Shown here piece after piece: positions 43,786 to 52,023 of a DNA stretch of 64,000 nt. How positions within the stretch are numbered: the first letter of the stretch is position 1; every line of letters starts with the position of its first letter. Location: assembly GCF_014837035.1 (NCBI RefSeq), contig NZ_JACSPS010000004.1, positions 124,001 to 188,000 of the forward strand. Reading direction: 5' to 3'. The stretch comes from Kaistella pullorum. Its GTDB lineage: Bacteria > Bacteroidota > Bacteroidia > Flavobacteriales > Weeksellaceae. The position numbers were made by a program, and so were the translations under genes. Below the pieces are notes generated by a model. It saw only the letters and a list, made by a program, of their open reading frames with translations. It did not search any database and was not told where the DNA came from.

Positions 43786-43918
43786 ATGCATGTGCGTTTT
43801 GCGCCAGTGCTTTTTCCTGAGTTTTCTTAGCTCTTTTCGCTTCGTATTTTTTCATCACATAACCGATAGCGATGGGCGCTACCCACATCAGGACCTTTCT
43901 TAAGAGTGTAGGATTCAT
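43784..43918 (-). CDS. 44-residue membrane-anchored small protein
   Basis: An open frame MNPTLLRKVLMWVAPIAIGY followed by VMKKYEAKRAKKTQEK and a short Ala/Gln/His tail. One membrane segment at about residues 8-22, then a basic cytoplasmic tail. Too short for most gene finders, but it starts with ATG, ends exactly in a shared bidirectional terminator, and the hydrophobic/basic layout looks selected. Function unknown. Confidence 0.6.
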   Translation of the reverse strand: MNPTLLRKVLMWVAPIAIGYVMKKYEAKRAKKTQEKALAQNAHA

Positions 43919-43972
43919 AATAATTTATTTTCCGGTAAGGTTTCAAGAATTAAGCCAAACACCCTTGGCACT

Positions 43973-44320
43973 TTAGCCCTTCTCTGCCAGCACCTCACCT
44001 TCAAAAGCGATCCCGCCCCAGCCCGATTGCATAAAGTTACGGATGTTCTGGTGGTCTTTACCCTCAGGATTTTTCAGCACATCCGTCCGGTAGAACTCCC
44101 CGAACAGCGCCAGCGCTTCCTCTTCGTTAAGCCCTTTCAGCTTTGCAAAAGAGAAAACCTTGCACGAACCGTTATTTTCACCCGCTTCATTCACCGTATT
44201 TCCGTTGCTGAATTTTGTGGGTGTGAAATGGTAATGTTGGTCGATGTAGGCGATGACGTCTTTAAAAGCGATGGTTTGTGGGGAAGTTTTAAGCTGGTAT
44301 AAGAGCATTAAAAAATTCAA
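43973..44320 (-). CDS. HopJ type III effector family protein
   Basis: A 115-residue cytosolic protein matching the HopJ family (PF08888): VIAYIDQHYHFTPTKFSNGN, NGSCKVFSFAKLKGLNEEEA, ALFGEFYRTDVLKNPEGKDH and NIRNFMQSGWGGIAFEG. Despite its name the family is widespread in bacteria without type III secretion, and none is seen here, so an effector role is unlikely; a housekeeping function is more probable. The start could also be Met5. Confidence 0.88.
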   Translation of the reverse strand: MNFLMLLYQLKTSPQTIAFKDVIAYIDQHYHFTPTKFSNGNTVNEAGENNGSCKVFSFAKLKGLNEEEALALFGEFYRTDVLKNPEGKDHQNIRNFMQSGWGGIAFEGEVLAEKG

Positions 44321-44333
44321 ATTATATTCTTTG

Positions 44334-44356
44334 AGCGTACAGTTCAGCTGTACGCT
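44334..44356. repeat. Perfect palindrome with 9-bp arms
   Basis: AGCGTACAG-TTCAG-CTGTACGCT. There is no T run on either strand, so it is not a typical terminator. It lies between the divergent HopJ and barrel-like genes, about 45 bases upstream of the -33 region of the latter; an operator or repeat is possible. Confidence 0.5.
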
Positions 44357-44400
44357 AAAATTCTATGAAGCTTTTTACAGATTAACTGCAATTTAAAAAA

Positions 44401-44433
44401 TTGTTAAATACATCAAAAATAATATTAGATTTG
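44401..44433 (+). promoter_or_regulatory. Promoter of the barrel-like gene
   Basis: TTG at 44401-44403, 22 bases, TAGATTTG at 44426-44433. Good -7 match with a somewhat long spacer; transcription would start near 44439. Confidence 0.5.
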
Positions 44434-44461
44434 TTGGTATAAACATTTAACAATCAACACG

Positions 44462-45124
44462 ATGAAAAAATTATTATTTCTTGCTGCAATGACATTAATG
44501 TATAGTTATTGCAATAGCCAAATTGAAGGTACAAAGGAAATCACAAAGAGTGAAGCTGACCAAATGGGGAATATAAAAACTAAGGGAATCAAATTTGGAA
44601 TTTCAATGGGTTTTAACAGAGCCCACAAAACGCTTTATGAGGCAAGAATTTCACCTATTGATACTACTCTGGTTTTAGAGAGAAGCGCAAACATTTCGTT
44701 TCTATTGTCAACATCAGTTTCCTTTCCAATTTTAAATGGTTGGTTTGGGGGAAGCTATTACAGAAAATTAGGCGCTGATGGCACACCTACTGGTAATCCG
44801 TATTTTGTTCCACGTGGACTCAATATAGTAGCAACTATAAATCTAGTTACTTTTAATTCGGCTTTGGGAGGCTCAGGCTTATTTAACCAGAAGTTAGATG
44901 GCGGTCTTGGCATAGGATACACTTTTGGTGAAAACGTACAAATGGCAGTAACTTACGAAATGCTTTCATTCAGACAACCGCGAGAATATTTAAAACAATT
45001 CGAAGGCAAAAGTGTAATTGTTAATGGTTCTAATATAACCAATTTACCAATTGATGATAATAATTTCTTTACGGATACGTATATACCGTCCCTCTCCTTA
45101 AAAGTCATTTATACTTTAAATTAA
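44462..45124 (+). CDS. Exported, outer-membrane beta-barrel-like protein of unknown function
   Basis: A 220-residue protein with an N-terminal signal (MKKLLFLAAMTLMYSYCNSQ; the Cys could be a weak lipobox). The mature part has alternating hydrophobic strands and ends in an aromatic/hydrophobic strand LSLKVIYTLN, as outer-membrane barrels do. Internal phrases: GIKFGISMGFNRAHKTLYEA, NISFLLSTSVSFPILNGWFG, LDGGLGIGYTFGENVQMAVT. Clearly more AT-rich than its neighbours. First gene of the accessory pocket; its relation to the gene downstream is unknown. Confidence 0.7.
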   Translation: MKKLLFLAAMTLMYSYCNSQIEGTKEITKSEADQMGNIKTKGIKFGISMGFNRAHKTLYEARISPIDTTLVLERSANISFLLSTSVSFPILNGWFGGSYYRKLGADGTPTGNPYFVPRGLNIVATINLVTFNSALGGSGLFNQKLDGGLGIGYTFGENVQMAVTYEMLSFRQPREYLKQFEGKSVIVNGSNITNLPIDDNNFFTDTYIPSLSLKVIYTLN

Positions 45125-45249
45125 AAACGCTGTCTATAAGAAAATCGCGGCTTTTAGAACACCGCCTTTTTCGACCTTTAGAAATTTTCCTTGGCAACTA
45201 TTCACGCTCCCAAGTGCCAACTGCAAAATCACAAACACATTTCCGAAAA

Positions 45250-46176
45250 ATGATTGAAATTAAAAAAAACGAATTTGAAGTAGTATTTCAAGGTAAAAAC
45301 CATGAAATTGATGCTAGAATTTTAGCAGAAACAATAAGCAATTTCAACATCATTGTTAATGAAATCAATAAGGAACTTCAACCTGAACAGCCATTGCAAT
45401 TAAAAGTAAAAACTTTCGATGAAGGAAGTTTTGAAATTCTTTTTGCAATCTTTGCTGAGCAAACAGTTAGAGATACCGTATTTACAATACTACAAAAAAA
45501 CAACATTGAATTTGCGGGCACAGTTATTTCTGCTATTTCTGACCTACTCTCTATCAAAAAATTCTTGCGTGGAGAAAAGCCTGCAGAAATCGAAAATACT
45601 AAAGATAATCAAACCATCATTAAAAATAATAGTGGTGAAATTAAAGTAATTAATAGTAAATCGGGTGACATTATATTTAATAATCCCGTCGTGAATTTAA
45701 CTATAAACAATACTTTTAACGCGTTAGACGGTGATAAAGATGTAACTGGGTTAAAATTTGTTAGTGAACTAAATGAAAAACAAATCGAGATACCAAATAG
45801 CATGTTTAGAAAAATGTCAGACAATCGACTGGATTCGAATGAAGAAATCATGCAACTAATTGCTGATGGCAAAAGAGTCATTATAAAGAAAAATGAGCCT
45901 TTAAGTATTTTCAAGATTGTCTTTGATGAAAAAAACAAGTGGCAATTTCTAACAAAATTAGGTCATAAAATATCTGCGATAATTAAGGACCACCATTTTT
46001 TTGAACGTGTAAAAAGAAATGACATCTACTTTGGTTTTGGGGACGTGATGCTTGTTGATTTAGAAATAACCCAGGAATTTAATCAAATTGCAAAGGCTTA
46101 CGAAAACAAATCTTACATTATTACTTCAATTAATAATATAAGACATAATGGTAAACAGACTAAACTGGAATTATAA
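45250..46176 (+). CDS. AT-rich accessory gene, unknown cytosolic protein
   Basis: A 308-residue protein without signal peptide. N-terminal domain (about 1-90): EVVFQGKNHEIDARILAETI and LKVKTFDEGSFEILFAIFAE, the latter recurring in hypothetical proteins from mobile or defence-type islands. A helical segment (AGTVISAISDLLSIKKFLRG) leads to a Asn/Thr/Ile-rich stretch (about 125-170; SGEIKVINSKSGDIIFNNPV) that looks like short beta repeats, then a C-terminal domain with a ...IPNSMFRKMSDN and KWQFLTKLGHKISAIIKDHH. I do not recognise the family. ATG 45250 preferred over GTG 45214. Coding sequence is strikingly AT-rich, suggesting transfer. Confidence 0.75.
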   Translation: MIEIKKNEFEVVFQGKNHEIDARILAETISNFNIIVNEINKELQPEQPLQLKVKTFDEGSFEILFAIFAEQTVRDTVFTILQKNNIEFAGTVISAISDLLSIKKFLRGEKPAEIENTKDNQTIIKNNSGEIKVINSKSGDIIFNNPVVNLTINNTFNALDGDKDVTGLKFVSELNEKQIEIPNSMFRKMSDNRLDSNEEIMQLIADGKRVIIKKNEPLSIFKIVFDEKNKWQFLTKLGHKISAIIKDHHFFERVKRNDIYFGFGDVMLVDLEITQEFNQIAKAYENKSYIITSINNIRHNGKQTKLEL

Positions 46177-46539
46177 GCTACTTTATAAGCTATACCCCGG
46201 TGCGCAAAAGTCTTCGGAGCCCCGCTGCCCAAAGTCTCCCCCTTTGCGCCCACTACAAAGAAAACAACCTTTAATAAATCACAACCTCCGAAGTCCCCCA
46301 CTTCGGACTTTTTTTCCCCAACCAACAAAAAAACCTCACCCATTCCGAAATAATTTCTACATTAACTTCTCAACAACCTAAAACACAACAAGATGGCATC
46401 ACAATCAAAAGTACGCGCGCAATGTGGCGAACCTTCCGAAACTCAGCCAGCTGATCACGGCTTTTAACCTTGTCAAGGTTGTTCTGTATCGATAGCGTCC
46501 CTCAAGGTGGTTCCATCACAATAAGCAGAAATTTTCGCT
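46177..46539 (+). repeat. Palindrome-rich flank left of the Y1 transposase (no gene)
   Basis: This 363-base stretch holds GCGCAAA/TTTGCGC arms (46202-46208 and 46243-46249), a terminator-like hairpin at 46287-46316, a G-poor segment at 46318-46390, and a 15-base palindrome AACCTTGTCAAGGTT at 46466-46480 about 60 bases before the transposase start. Only tiny frames are open (for example 24 codons from 46393). Confidence 0.6.
46287..46316 (+). terminator. Terminator after the accessory gene
   Basis: TCCGAAGT-CCCCC-ACTTCGGA followed by CTTTTTTTTCC. Confidence 0.75.
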
Positions 46540-46992
46540 ATGGCTTACACCCGAATTCTGTATCACCTCGTTTTCCGTACTAAAGCAAGCGGTAAAACAA
46601 TTCCGTTAAGCCAGGCCCCGGAACTGTACCGCTACATCTGGGCTATTCTTAAAAACAAAAACTGTGTTCTCTACCGCATTAACGGGATGGAAGAACACGT
46701 GCACATCCTTTTTGACCTGCATCCGTCTGTCGCCCTGGCTGATCTTGTGAAGGATATTAAAGTGGCTTCCTCGAAATGGATGAAACAATCCGGGCTTTTC
46801 CCGGATTTTCGCGGGTGGGGCATTAAATATTGTGCGTTCACCTACTCCATCAGGGTGAAAGATATGCTGATCAACTATATCAAAAATCAACAGTCCCATC
46901 ACAGAAACGAAAGTTTCCAGGAAGAGATTCACCGTTTATGGAAAGACGCAGAAATCGAGGACGACATCAAATGGTTTTGGGTTGATAATTGA
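46540..46992 (+). CDS. Single-domain Y1 transposase (IS200/RAYT-like)
   Basis: A 150-residue HUH-family transposase. The metal-binding HUH motif is HVHILF (about residues 53-58) and the catalytic Tyr lies in MLINYIKNQQSHH near residue 111; the C-terminal helix (EEIHRLWKDAEIEDD) is typical. It has no tnpB partner, and palindromes flank it: AACCTTGTCAAGGTT on the left and a GAACTCC/GGAGTTC hairpin that begins at its stop codon on the right. The start is an ATG preceded by an A-rich stretch. It could be an IS200-type element or a domesticated REP-associated tyrosine transposase. Confidence 0.88.
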   Translation: MAYTRILYHLVFRTKASGKTIPLSQAPELYRYIWAILKNKNCVLYRINGMEEHVHILFDLHPSVALADLVKDIKVASSKWMKQSGLFPDFRGWGIKYCAFTYSIRVKDMLINYIKNQQSHHRNESFQEEIHRLWKDAEIEDDIKWFWVDN

Positions 46993-47304
46993 ACTCCTAC
47001 GGAGTTCGGTGTGGGTGGTGTGACGTGGGAGCGTGGCCCCGAGGCTCGTAATCCCCGCACGGCGCTTCGCTTGTGTGGGGTTAAGGAAAGTGAACTCCTC
47101 CGGAGTTCGGCGTGGTGGGCGTGGGAGGACATCGCGCGACTCCGAAGGAGTCGAACGTGCATCACCCCGAATCCCGTTCGCGGAGAAAGGGGGAGTACGG
47201 ACTACCTGTAACGCAGCGTAAGCGCATCACAGCATACGGCTTGCACACATCCCGCGACTCCGAAGGAGTCGAATATGCGTCACCCCGAATGCAATTCGGG
47301 GTAC
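46991..47304. repeat. REP-like palindrome cluster right of the transposase (no gene)
   Basis: 362 bases between the transposase and pnp contain two palindrome types, each twice. Type A: GAACTCC-TAC-GGAGTTC at 46991-47007 and GAACTCC-TCC-GGAGTTC at 47092-47108, both followed by GG. Type B: CGACTCC-GAA-GGAGTCG at 47137-47153 and 47255-47271, both followed by GAA, TGC, and TCACCCCGAAT. A third hairpin CCCCGAAT-GCA-ATTCGGGG lies at 47283-47301. GC-rich, with open frames that run across it but no coding character. Confidence 0.75.
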
Positions 47305-47332
47305 AAAAAAACCACCTCAAATCGAGGTGGTT
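47305..47332 (-). terminator. Terminator of pnp
   Basis: Minus-strand AACCACCTC-GATTT-GAGGTGGTT followed by T residues, 23 bases after the pnp stop codon. Confidence 0.85.
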
Positions 47333-47354
47333 CCGTACTTATATACATTCAGAA

Positions 47355-49688
47355 TTAAAATCCTTCCGGCTTCACATCATCTGTATGTTCACTTTCATTC
47401 AATGGCTTGAAGGTGTCTTCGCCCGCTGGTTTCTCGGTTTGGCGCCCACTGTGCTGTGGTCTGTCGTTACCGCCTCTGTTGTTCCCACCCGGTCTTCTGT
47501 CACCACCGTCTCTGCGGTCGTTTCTTGGGCCGCGGTTTTCGCGGTTATCGCCCTCGCCTTCCTTACGTTCCGGTCTTGGAGGTCTTTCAAGAAGTACTTT
47601 GCGTGAAAGTTTCATTTTCTTACGGTCATCATAACCCATGAATTTCACTTCCACCATGTCGCCTTCGTTGTAAGGAACTTTGTCAAGTCTTGCCCATTCG
47701 ATTTCTGAGATGTGAAGAAGACCTTCAGTACCCTTAGCAATTGCTACGAAAGCACCGAAATCCATTACTTTCACTACTCTACCGTTGTAAACTTCGCCTA
47801 CAGTCGGTACGAAAGTGATTTCGTTGATGGCTGCAATGGTCGCGTTGATATTCTCTCTGCTAACGCCGGAAATTTCAATTCTTCCGATCTCACCGATTTC
47901 CTCAATCGCGATAACCGTATCGAAATCTTTCTGCATCTGCTGGATAATCTTTCCGCCAGGCCCGATAACCGCACCGATAAATTCCTTAGGAATCTCAAGT
48001 ACTTCCATTTTCGGAGCGTGTGGTTTCACATCAGTTCTCGGTGCATCAATGGTTTTCAGCATTTCGCCAAGGATATGAAGACGGCCTTCTCTCGCTTGCT
48101 TCAAAGCGGTTTCCATGATGTCCATAGAAAGTCCCTGGATCTTGATATCCATCTGGCAAGCCGTGATTCCATCTGCCGTTCCGGTTACTTTAAAGTCCAT
48201 ATCTCCCAGGTGATCTTCGTCTCCCAGGATATCTGAAAGTACGGTAAATTTACCTGATTCAGGATCAGTTACCAATCCCATCGCAATTCCGGAAACCGGT
48301 TTTGTTATCTGTACACCTGCATCCATTAAGGCCAATGTACCGGCGCAAACCGTTGCCATTGAAGATGAACCGTTAGATTCTAGAATATCAGAAACGATAC
48401 GGATCGTGTAAGGGTTTTCTGCAGGAATTATTTTGGAAAGTGCGCGCTGTGCCAGGTTACCGTGACCAACTTCTCTTCTTGATGTTCCTCTTAAAGGTCT
48501 TGCCTCACCCGTTGAGAACGGCGGGAAGTTATAGTGAAGGAAGAATTTCTCGTCGTAATTAATCGCAACTGAATCTACCATGTTGGCATCTTTAACTGAA
48601 CCTAAAGTTACTGCTGTTAAAGACTGAGTTTCACCTCTTGTAAACACGGCAGAACCGTGAGCACCCGGCAGATAATCGATCTCTGACCAGATCGGACGGA
48701 TGGTTTCCGGTGTACGGCCATCCAGACGGATTTTTTCGTTAAGGATCATCTGACGCATCGCTTCTTTTTCCACATCGTGGAAATAGATTTTTGCGAATGG
48801 CTTCACTGTTTCCAGTTCTTCCTCTGAATATTGAGCTAAGAACTCCTCAAGAACTGCCTTGAAGTTTTCATGTCTTTCTTCTTTTGCAGACGGGGTTTTG
48901 GCCACCTCATAAACTTTATCGAAAGTCTCTTTCCACACCTTCTCACGAATTTCTTCGTCGTGGTTTTCGTGGCTGTATTCTCTTTTTGGTAAAGATTTGC
49001 CTACTCTTTCAGCAAGTCTTTCCTGAGCTTCAACCTGCACCTTAATCTCTTCATGTGCAAACTTGATGGCCTCGATCATTTCCTCCTCGGTTATCTCGTC
49101 CATCACACCTTCTACCATTACGATAGAATCTTTGGTAGCACCTACAAGAATGTTCAGATCAGCTTTTTCTAAATTTTCTCTGCTTGGGTTAACAACAAGT
49201 TGCCCGTCGATTCTCGCAACAGTAACCTCAGACATTGGCCCGTTGAAAGGGATGTCGGTAATTGCGATGGCAGCAGAAGCAGCTAAACCAGCCAGTGCTT
49301 CAGGCATACACTCTTTATCGTAAGAAATCAGGGAAATCATCACCTGAACTTCCGCGTGGAAATCATCCGGGAAAAGCGGACGCAAAACGCGGTCTACCAG
49401 TCTCATCGTTAAAATTTCCTCGTCAGATGGTCTGGCTTCTCTACGGAAAAAGTTTCCGGGGATTTTACCTCCTGAATAGAATTTCTCTCTGTAATCTACC
49501 GTCAGTGGAAGGAAATCCACGCCCGGGCTTGCGTCTTTGTTGGCTACAACGGTTGCCAGAAGCATCGTTCCGCCCATTCTTACTACTACAGATCCGTTGG
49601 CCTGCTTGGCCAGTTTTCCTGTCTCGATGGTAATCTCTCTACCATCCTTTAATTGAATTGTTTCAATAATTGCTTGTGGAGCATTCAT
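47355..49688 (-). CDS. pnp: Polyribonucleotide nucleotidyltransferase (PNPase)
   Basis: A 777-residue phosphorolytic 3'-5' exoribonuclease. Two RNase PH-like domains ([20 protein letters not shown], and the catalytic [17 protein letters not shown]), a KH domain ([20 protein letters not shown]) and an S1 domain ([20 protein letters not shown]) are in normal order. A disordered C-terminal tail of about 70 residues, rich in Arg-Gly, Asn and Pro ([18 protein letters not shown]), extends beyond S1 and is not in E. coli PNPase. Start at [12 protein letters not shown] (49688). A promoter and leader hairpin precede it. Confidence 0.96.
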   Translation of the reverse strand: MNAPQAIIETIQLKDGREITIETGKLAKQANGSVVVRMGGTMLLATVVANKDASPGVDFLPLTVDYREKFYSGGKIPGNFFRREARPSDEEILTMRLVDRVLRPLFPDDFHAEVQVMISLISYDKECMPEALAGLAASAAIAITDIPFNGPMSEVTVARIDGQLVVNPSRENLEKADLNILVGATKDSIVMVEGVMDEITEEEMIEAIKFAHEEIKVQVEAQERLAERVGKSLPKREYSHENHDEEIREKVWKETFDKVYEVAKTPSAKEERHENFKAVLEEFLAQYSEEELETVKPFAKIYFHDVEKEAMRQMILNEKIRLDGRTPETIRPIWSEIDYLPGAHGSAVFTRGETQSLTAVTLGSVKDANMVDSVAINYDEKFFLHYNFPPFSTGEARPLRGTSRREVGHGNLAQRALSKIIPAENPYTIRIVSDILESNGSSSMATVCAGTLALMDAGVQITKPVSGIAMGLVTDPESGKFTVLSDILGDEDHLGDMDFKVTGTADGITACQMDIKIQGLSMDIMETALKQAREGRLHILGEMLKTIDAPRTDVKPHAPKMEVLEIPKEFIGAVIGPGGKIIQQMQKDFDTVIAIEEIGEIGRIEISGVSRENINATIAAINEITFVPTVGEVYNGRVVKVMDFGAFVAIAKGTEGLLHISEIEWARLDKVPYNEGDMVEVKFMGYDDRKKMKLSRKVLLERPPRPERKEGEGDNRENRGPRNDRRDGGDRRPGGNNRGGNDRPQHSGRQTEKPAGEDTFKPLNESEHTDDVKPEGF

Positions 49689-49706
49689 AAAATCTGTTCG
49701 TCTTTG

Positions 49707-49724
49707 GCACTCCGTATTGAGTGC
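49707..49724 (-). promoter_or_regulatory. Hairpin in the pnp leader
   Basis: GCACTC-AATACG-GAGTGC, perfect six-base-pair stem in the 5' untranslated region, 19-36 bases upstream of the start codon. It may take part in autoregulation. Confidence 0.45.
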
Positions 49725-49757
49725 GGTTAAATATTTAATCTTTTTAAATTTCGAGGG

Positions 49758-49785
49758 CAAAGATACAGAAAATCACCTTAACCAA
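49758..49785 (-). promoter_or_regulatory. Promoter of pnp
   Basis: On the minus strand TTG (49785-49783), 17 bases, TATCTTTG (49765-49758): a full Bacteroidota promoter. Start near 49752 leaves a leader of about 64 bases. Confidence 0.7.
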
Positions 49786-49830
49786 GATGGTAAGGGCCGG
49801 AGCGTCTGCCGCAGCGCGGGATTTAGGTAA
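49786..49830. repeat. Partial copy of the structured intergenic repeat
   Basis: Read on the minus strand the block is ATCCCGCGCTGCGGC followed by AGACGCTCCGGCC. Its first half matches the start of the element at 6648 (ATCCCGCGCCCCGGC), and the second half of that element is missing. Confidence 0.35.
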
Positions 49831-49870
49831 CATACACTCAATTTCCCCGACACATCGCCAAAAACGATCT

Positions 49871-50224
49871 ATGAAAACACTTCTGAAAGCCGAATATACC
49901 GCACTTTTCCTCATCGGCATCTTTGCATTTCACCAAACCGGAATTTCCTGGTGGTGGTTTCTTGCCTTTTTTTTCATGCCGGATATTTCAATGCTGGGCT
50001 ACGCGGCGGGAAATCGCGTTGGCGCTGTTTCCTACAATATCTTCCATCACTTTGCGTCCGGAGTTCTATGTTTTGTTTTGGGCAAATATTTAAATATTCA
50101 CAATTTGGAAGTTGCAGGAATCATTTTGTTTACGCATTCGGCTTTTGACAGGATCCTCGGTTACGGATTGAAATTTCCAGACAGTTTCCACAATACCCAT
50201 TTGGGGCGAATCGGTAAAGCGTAA
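49871..50224 (+). CDS. DUF4260 family membrane protein
   Basis: A 117-residue integral membrane protein with about four hydrophobic helices: EYTALFLIGIFAFHQTGISW, WWFLAFFFMPDISMLGY, NIFHHFASGVLCFVLGKYLN and VAGIILFTHSAFDRILGYGL. The His-rich loops (PDISMLGY, NIFHHF, HSAFDR) and the C-terminal KFPDSFHNTHLGRIGK are typical of DUF4260. Function unknown. ATG 49871 chosen; an earlier GTG frame from 49787 overlaps the pnp promoter region. Confidence 0.85.
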   Translation: MKTLLKAEYTALFLIGIFAFHQTGISWWWFLAFFFMPDISMLGYAAGNRVGAVSYNIFHHFASGVLCFVLGKYLNIHNLEVAGIILFTHSAFDRILGYGLKFPDSFHNTHLGRIGKA

Positions 50225-50316
50225 TTTTCTTTTGGCTAAAGGTTTCACCGGTCTTTTACATAAATCTTTAAAGCTGAAAAAAAATATTAATTTTACTATC
50301 AAGAAAAGTTCAGAAC

Positions 50317-51504
50317 ATGAGATACCATCATTCCGGGAAAATTCCGCAGAAAAGACATACCGTTTTTAAATCTGAAGACGACAAATTCTACTACGAACAG
50401 CTTTTCGGCACCGAAGGTTTTCACGGAATCTCATCTTTGCTGTATCATATCCATCGGCCGACACAGATAAAATCGATCAGTGAACCGAAAGATGTAACAC
50501 CAAAGATTGCGGTTGCGAAAAACGTAACGCCAAGAATGTTCAAAGGCATGAATGTGACGCCCGAAGACGATTTTCTGGATAGCCGCAAAATCCTCATGCT
50601 CAATAACGACCTGAAAATGGGTCTCGCAAAACCACGCATATCAACAGAATATTTCTACAAAAATGCCGAATGTGATGAAATGCTTTTCGTGCACGAAGGC
50701 ACCGGAATCTTAAAAACTTTTGTCGGAAACCTCGAGTTTTCTGTCGGAGATTACCTCATCATTCCGCGCGGCACCATTTATCAGCTCGAACTTTTCAGCG
50801 AGAACAACGTCTTCATGATCGTTGAAAGTCATTCGCCAATCTACACGCCGAAGCGTTACAGGAATGAATTTGGGCAATTACTGGAACATTCACCATTTTG
50901 TGAGCGCGATATTGAGACACCGACTTTCGTGGAACCTATCGACCAAAAGGGCGATTTCTTAATCAAAGTAAAAAAGGAGAACCAAATCTGGGATTTCATC
51001 TACGCCACGCATCCATTCGACGTTGTGGGCTGGGACGGCTATTTTTACCCGTTTAAATTTAATATTAAAAATTTTGAACCAATCACGGGACGCGTTCACC
51101 TGCCGCCGCCGATTCACCAGACTTTCGAGGCGCACAATTTCGTGGTTTGCTCCTTTGTGGCGAGAATGTACGATTACCATCCGCTGGCCATTCCGGCACC
51201 TTACAACCACTCCAATATCGATTCAGACGAAGTGCTTTTTTACACCGAAGGTGATTTCATGAGCCGAAACCATATAGATTTAATGGACTTTACGCTGCAT
51301 CCGGGCGGAATTGTTCACGGACCTCATCCCGGCGCAATGGAACGCAGTATCGGGAAAAAATTTACGGAAGAATATGCGGTGATGGTGGATCCTTTCAGAC
51401 CTTTGAAATTAACTGAGGAAGCACTGAAAGTGGAAGATCCTACGTACAAAACTTCGTGGCTGGACACAATGGACAATCATCTGGAAGACCGTTCACAGGA
51501 ATAG
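50317..51504 (+). CDS. hmgA: Homogentisate 1,2-dioxygenase
   Basis: Opens the homogentisate ring to maleylacetoacetate in tyrosine and phenylalanine degradation. The 395-residue cupin protein includes FVHEGTGILKTFVGNLEFSV, the central MVESHSPIYTPKRYRNEFGQ-type loop, and the metal-binding C-terminal part IDSDEVLFYTEGDFMSRN plus HPGGIVHGPHPGAMERS. Slightly shorter than the human enzyme but complete for the bacterial group. Part of the hmgA - CoA-transferase - hppD - fahA neighbourhood; no terminator of note before a small minus-strand gene. Confidence 0.93.
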   Translation: MRYHHSGKIPQKRHTVFKSEDDKFYYEQLFGTEGFHGISSLLYHIHRPTQIKSISEPKDVTPKIAVAKNVTPRMFKGMNVTPEDDFLDSRKILMLNNDLKMGLAKPRISTEYFYKNAECDEMLFVHEGTGILKTFVGNLEFSVGDYLIIPRGTIYQLELFSENNVFMIVESHSPIYTPKRYRNEFGQLLEHSPFCERDIETPTFVEPIDQKGDFLIKVKKENQIWDFIYATHPFDVVGWDGYFYPFKFNIKNFEPITGRVHLPPPIHQTFEAHNFVVCSFVARMYDYHPLAIPAPYNHSNIDSDEVLFYTEGDFMSRNHIDLMDFTLHPGGIVHGPHPGAMERSIGKKFTEEYAVMVDPFRPLKLTEEALKVEDPTYKTSWLDTMDNHLEDRSQE

Positions 51505-51529
51505 GTTTGCGAACATTTTAAACATAAAC

Positions 51530-51563
51530 AAGCCGCCCCGAAACTTCGGAGCAGCTTTCTTTT
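51530..51563. terminator. Terminator between hmgA and the small membrane gene
   Basis: AAGCCGCCCCGAA-AC-TTCGGAGCAGCTT with two mismatches, followed by TCTTTT. Confidence 0.6.
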
Positions 51564-51572
51564 GATTAAAAT

Positions 51573-51863
51573 CTAACTGCCGGCGAATGGCGTCCCAAAA
51601 AGCCCGACGGCCAGTTCTGCCCAGATCAGCATAAGAACCAGCAGCACACTCACACTGAGTATGATGCGGTTTCGGCGGCTCTTCACCTTTCTAAGCACAA
51701 AATCAATGATTCCGGCAGTGCCGAAAAGCAGTATTCCGCCGATTACAAAATCGGAAACCGTCCAGTTCACTTCTTTTGTAAACTGCATCGCCACTAAAGG
51801 TAAGACCAGCAACATCGCCGGAATACCGTAAAGCGTAGAATTTCTAATGGTTGTGTTCATCAT
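51573..51863 (-). CDS. Small membrane protein of unknown function
   Basis: A 96-residue protein with three hydrophobic helices: LYGIPAMLLVLPLVAMQF, DFVIGGILLFGTAGIIDFVL and IILSVSVLLVLMLIWAELAV, with a basic loop KVKSRRNR between the last two. No family recognised. It interrupts the tyrosine-degradation genes on the opposite strand. Confidence 0.7.
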   Translation of the reverse strand: MMNTTIRNSTLYGIPAMLLVLPLVAMQFTKEVNWTVSDFVIGGILLFGTAGIIDFVLRKVKSRRNRIILSVSVLLVLMLIWAELAVGLFGTPFAGS

Positions 51864-51989
51864 TTTGAATTTTAAAGATTTAAAGCTTCATTTAGAGCAA
51901 AGTAAGAGATTTTTGAAACGCGAAATTTATTTTTTTAATGATTTTATTCAAAAATGACATTCCTCATCAGGGGTGTAAAGGGAATTGAG

Positions 51990-51997
51990 TATTTTTG
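51990..51997 (+). promoter_or_regulatory. -7 element for the CoA-transferase gene
   Basis: TATTTTTG matches TAnnTTTG, 26 bases before the ATG at 52024. A -33 TTTG is not seen at the expected position. Confidence 0.4.
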
Positions 51998-52023
51998 GAG
52001 TATAATCAAAGTAAATACTAGTT

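Noticed and set aside
43973-44320. Type III secretion effector
   Set aside because: The HopJ family name is historical; no secretion genes of that type are present and the family is widespread in non-pathogens.
46393-46467. 24-codon frame MASQSKVRAQCGEP... left of the transposase
   Set aside because: Very short, in palindrome-rich sequence, with no sign of a start signal or conservation that I can see; a remnant at most.
47137-47271. CRISPR-like pair of repeats
   Set aside because: Only two copies of a palindromic unit with unequal spacing and no cas genes; better explained as REP-like hairpins.
47011-47606. Plus-strand frames of up to 164 codons right of the transposase
   Set aside because: They run through the palindrome cluster and then antisense to pnp; GC-rich repeats keep them open by chance.
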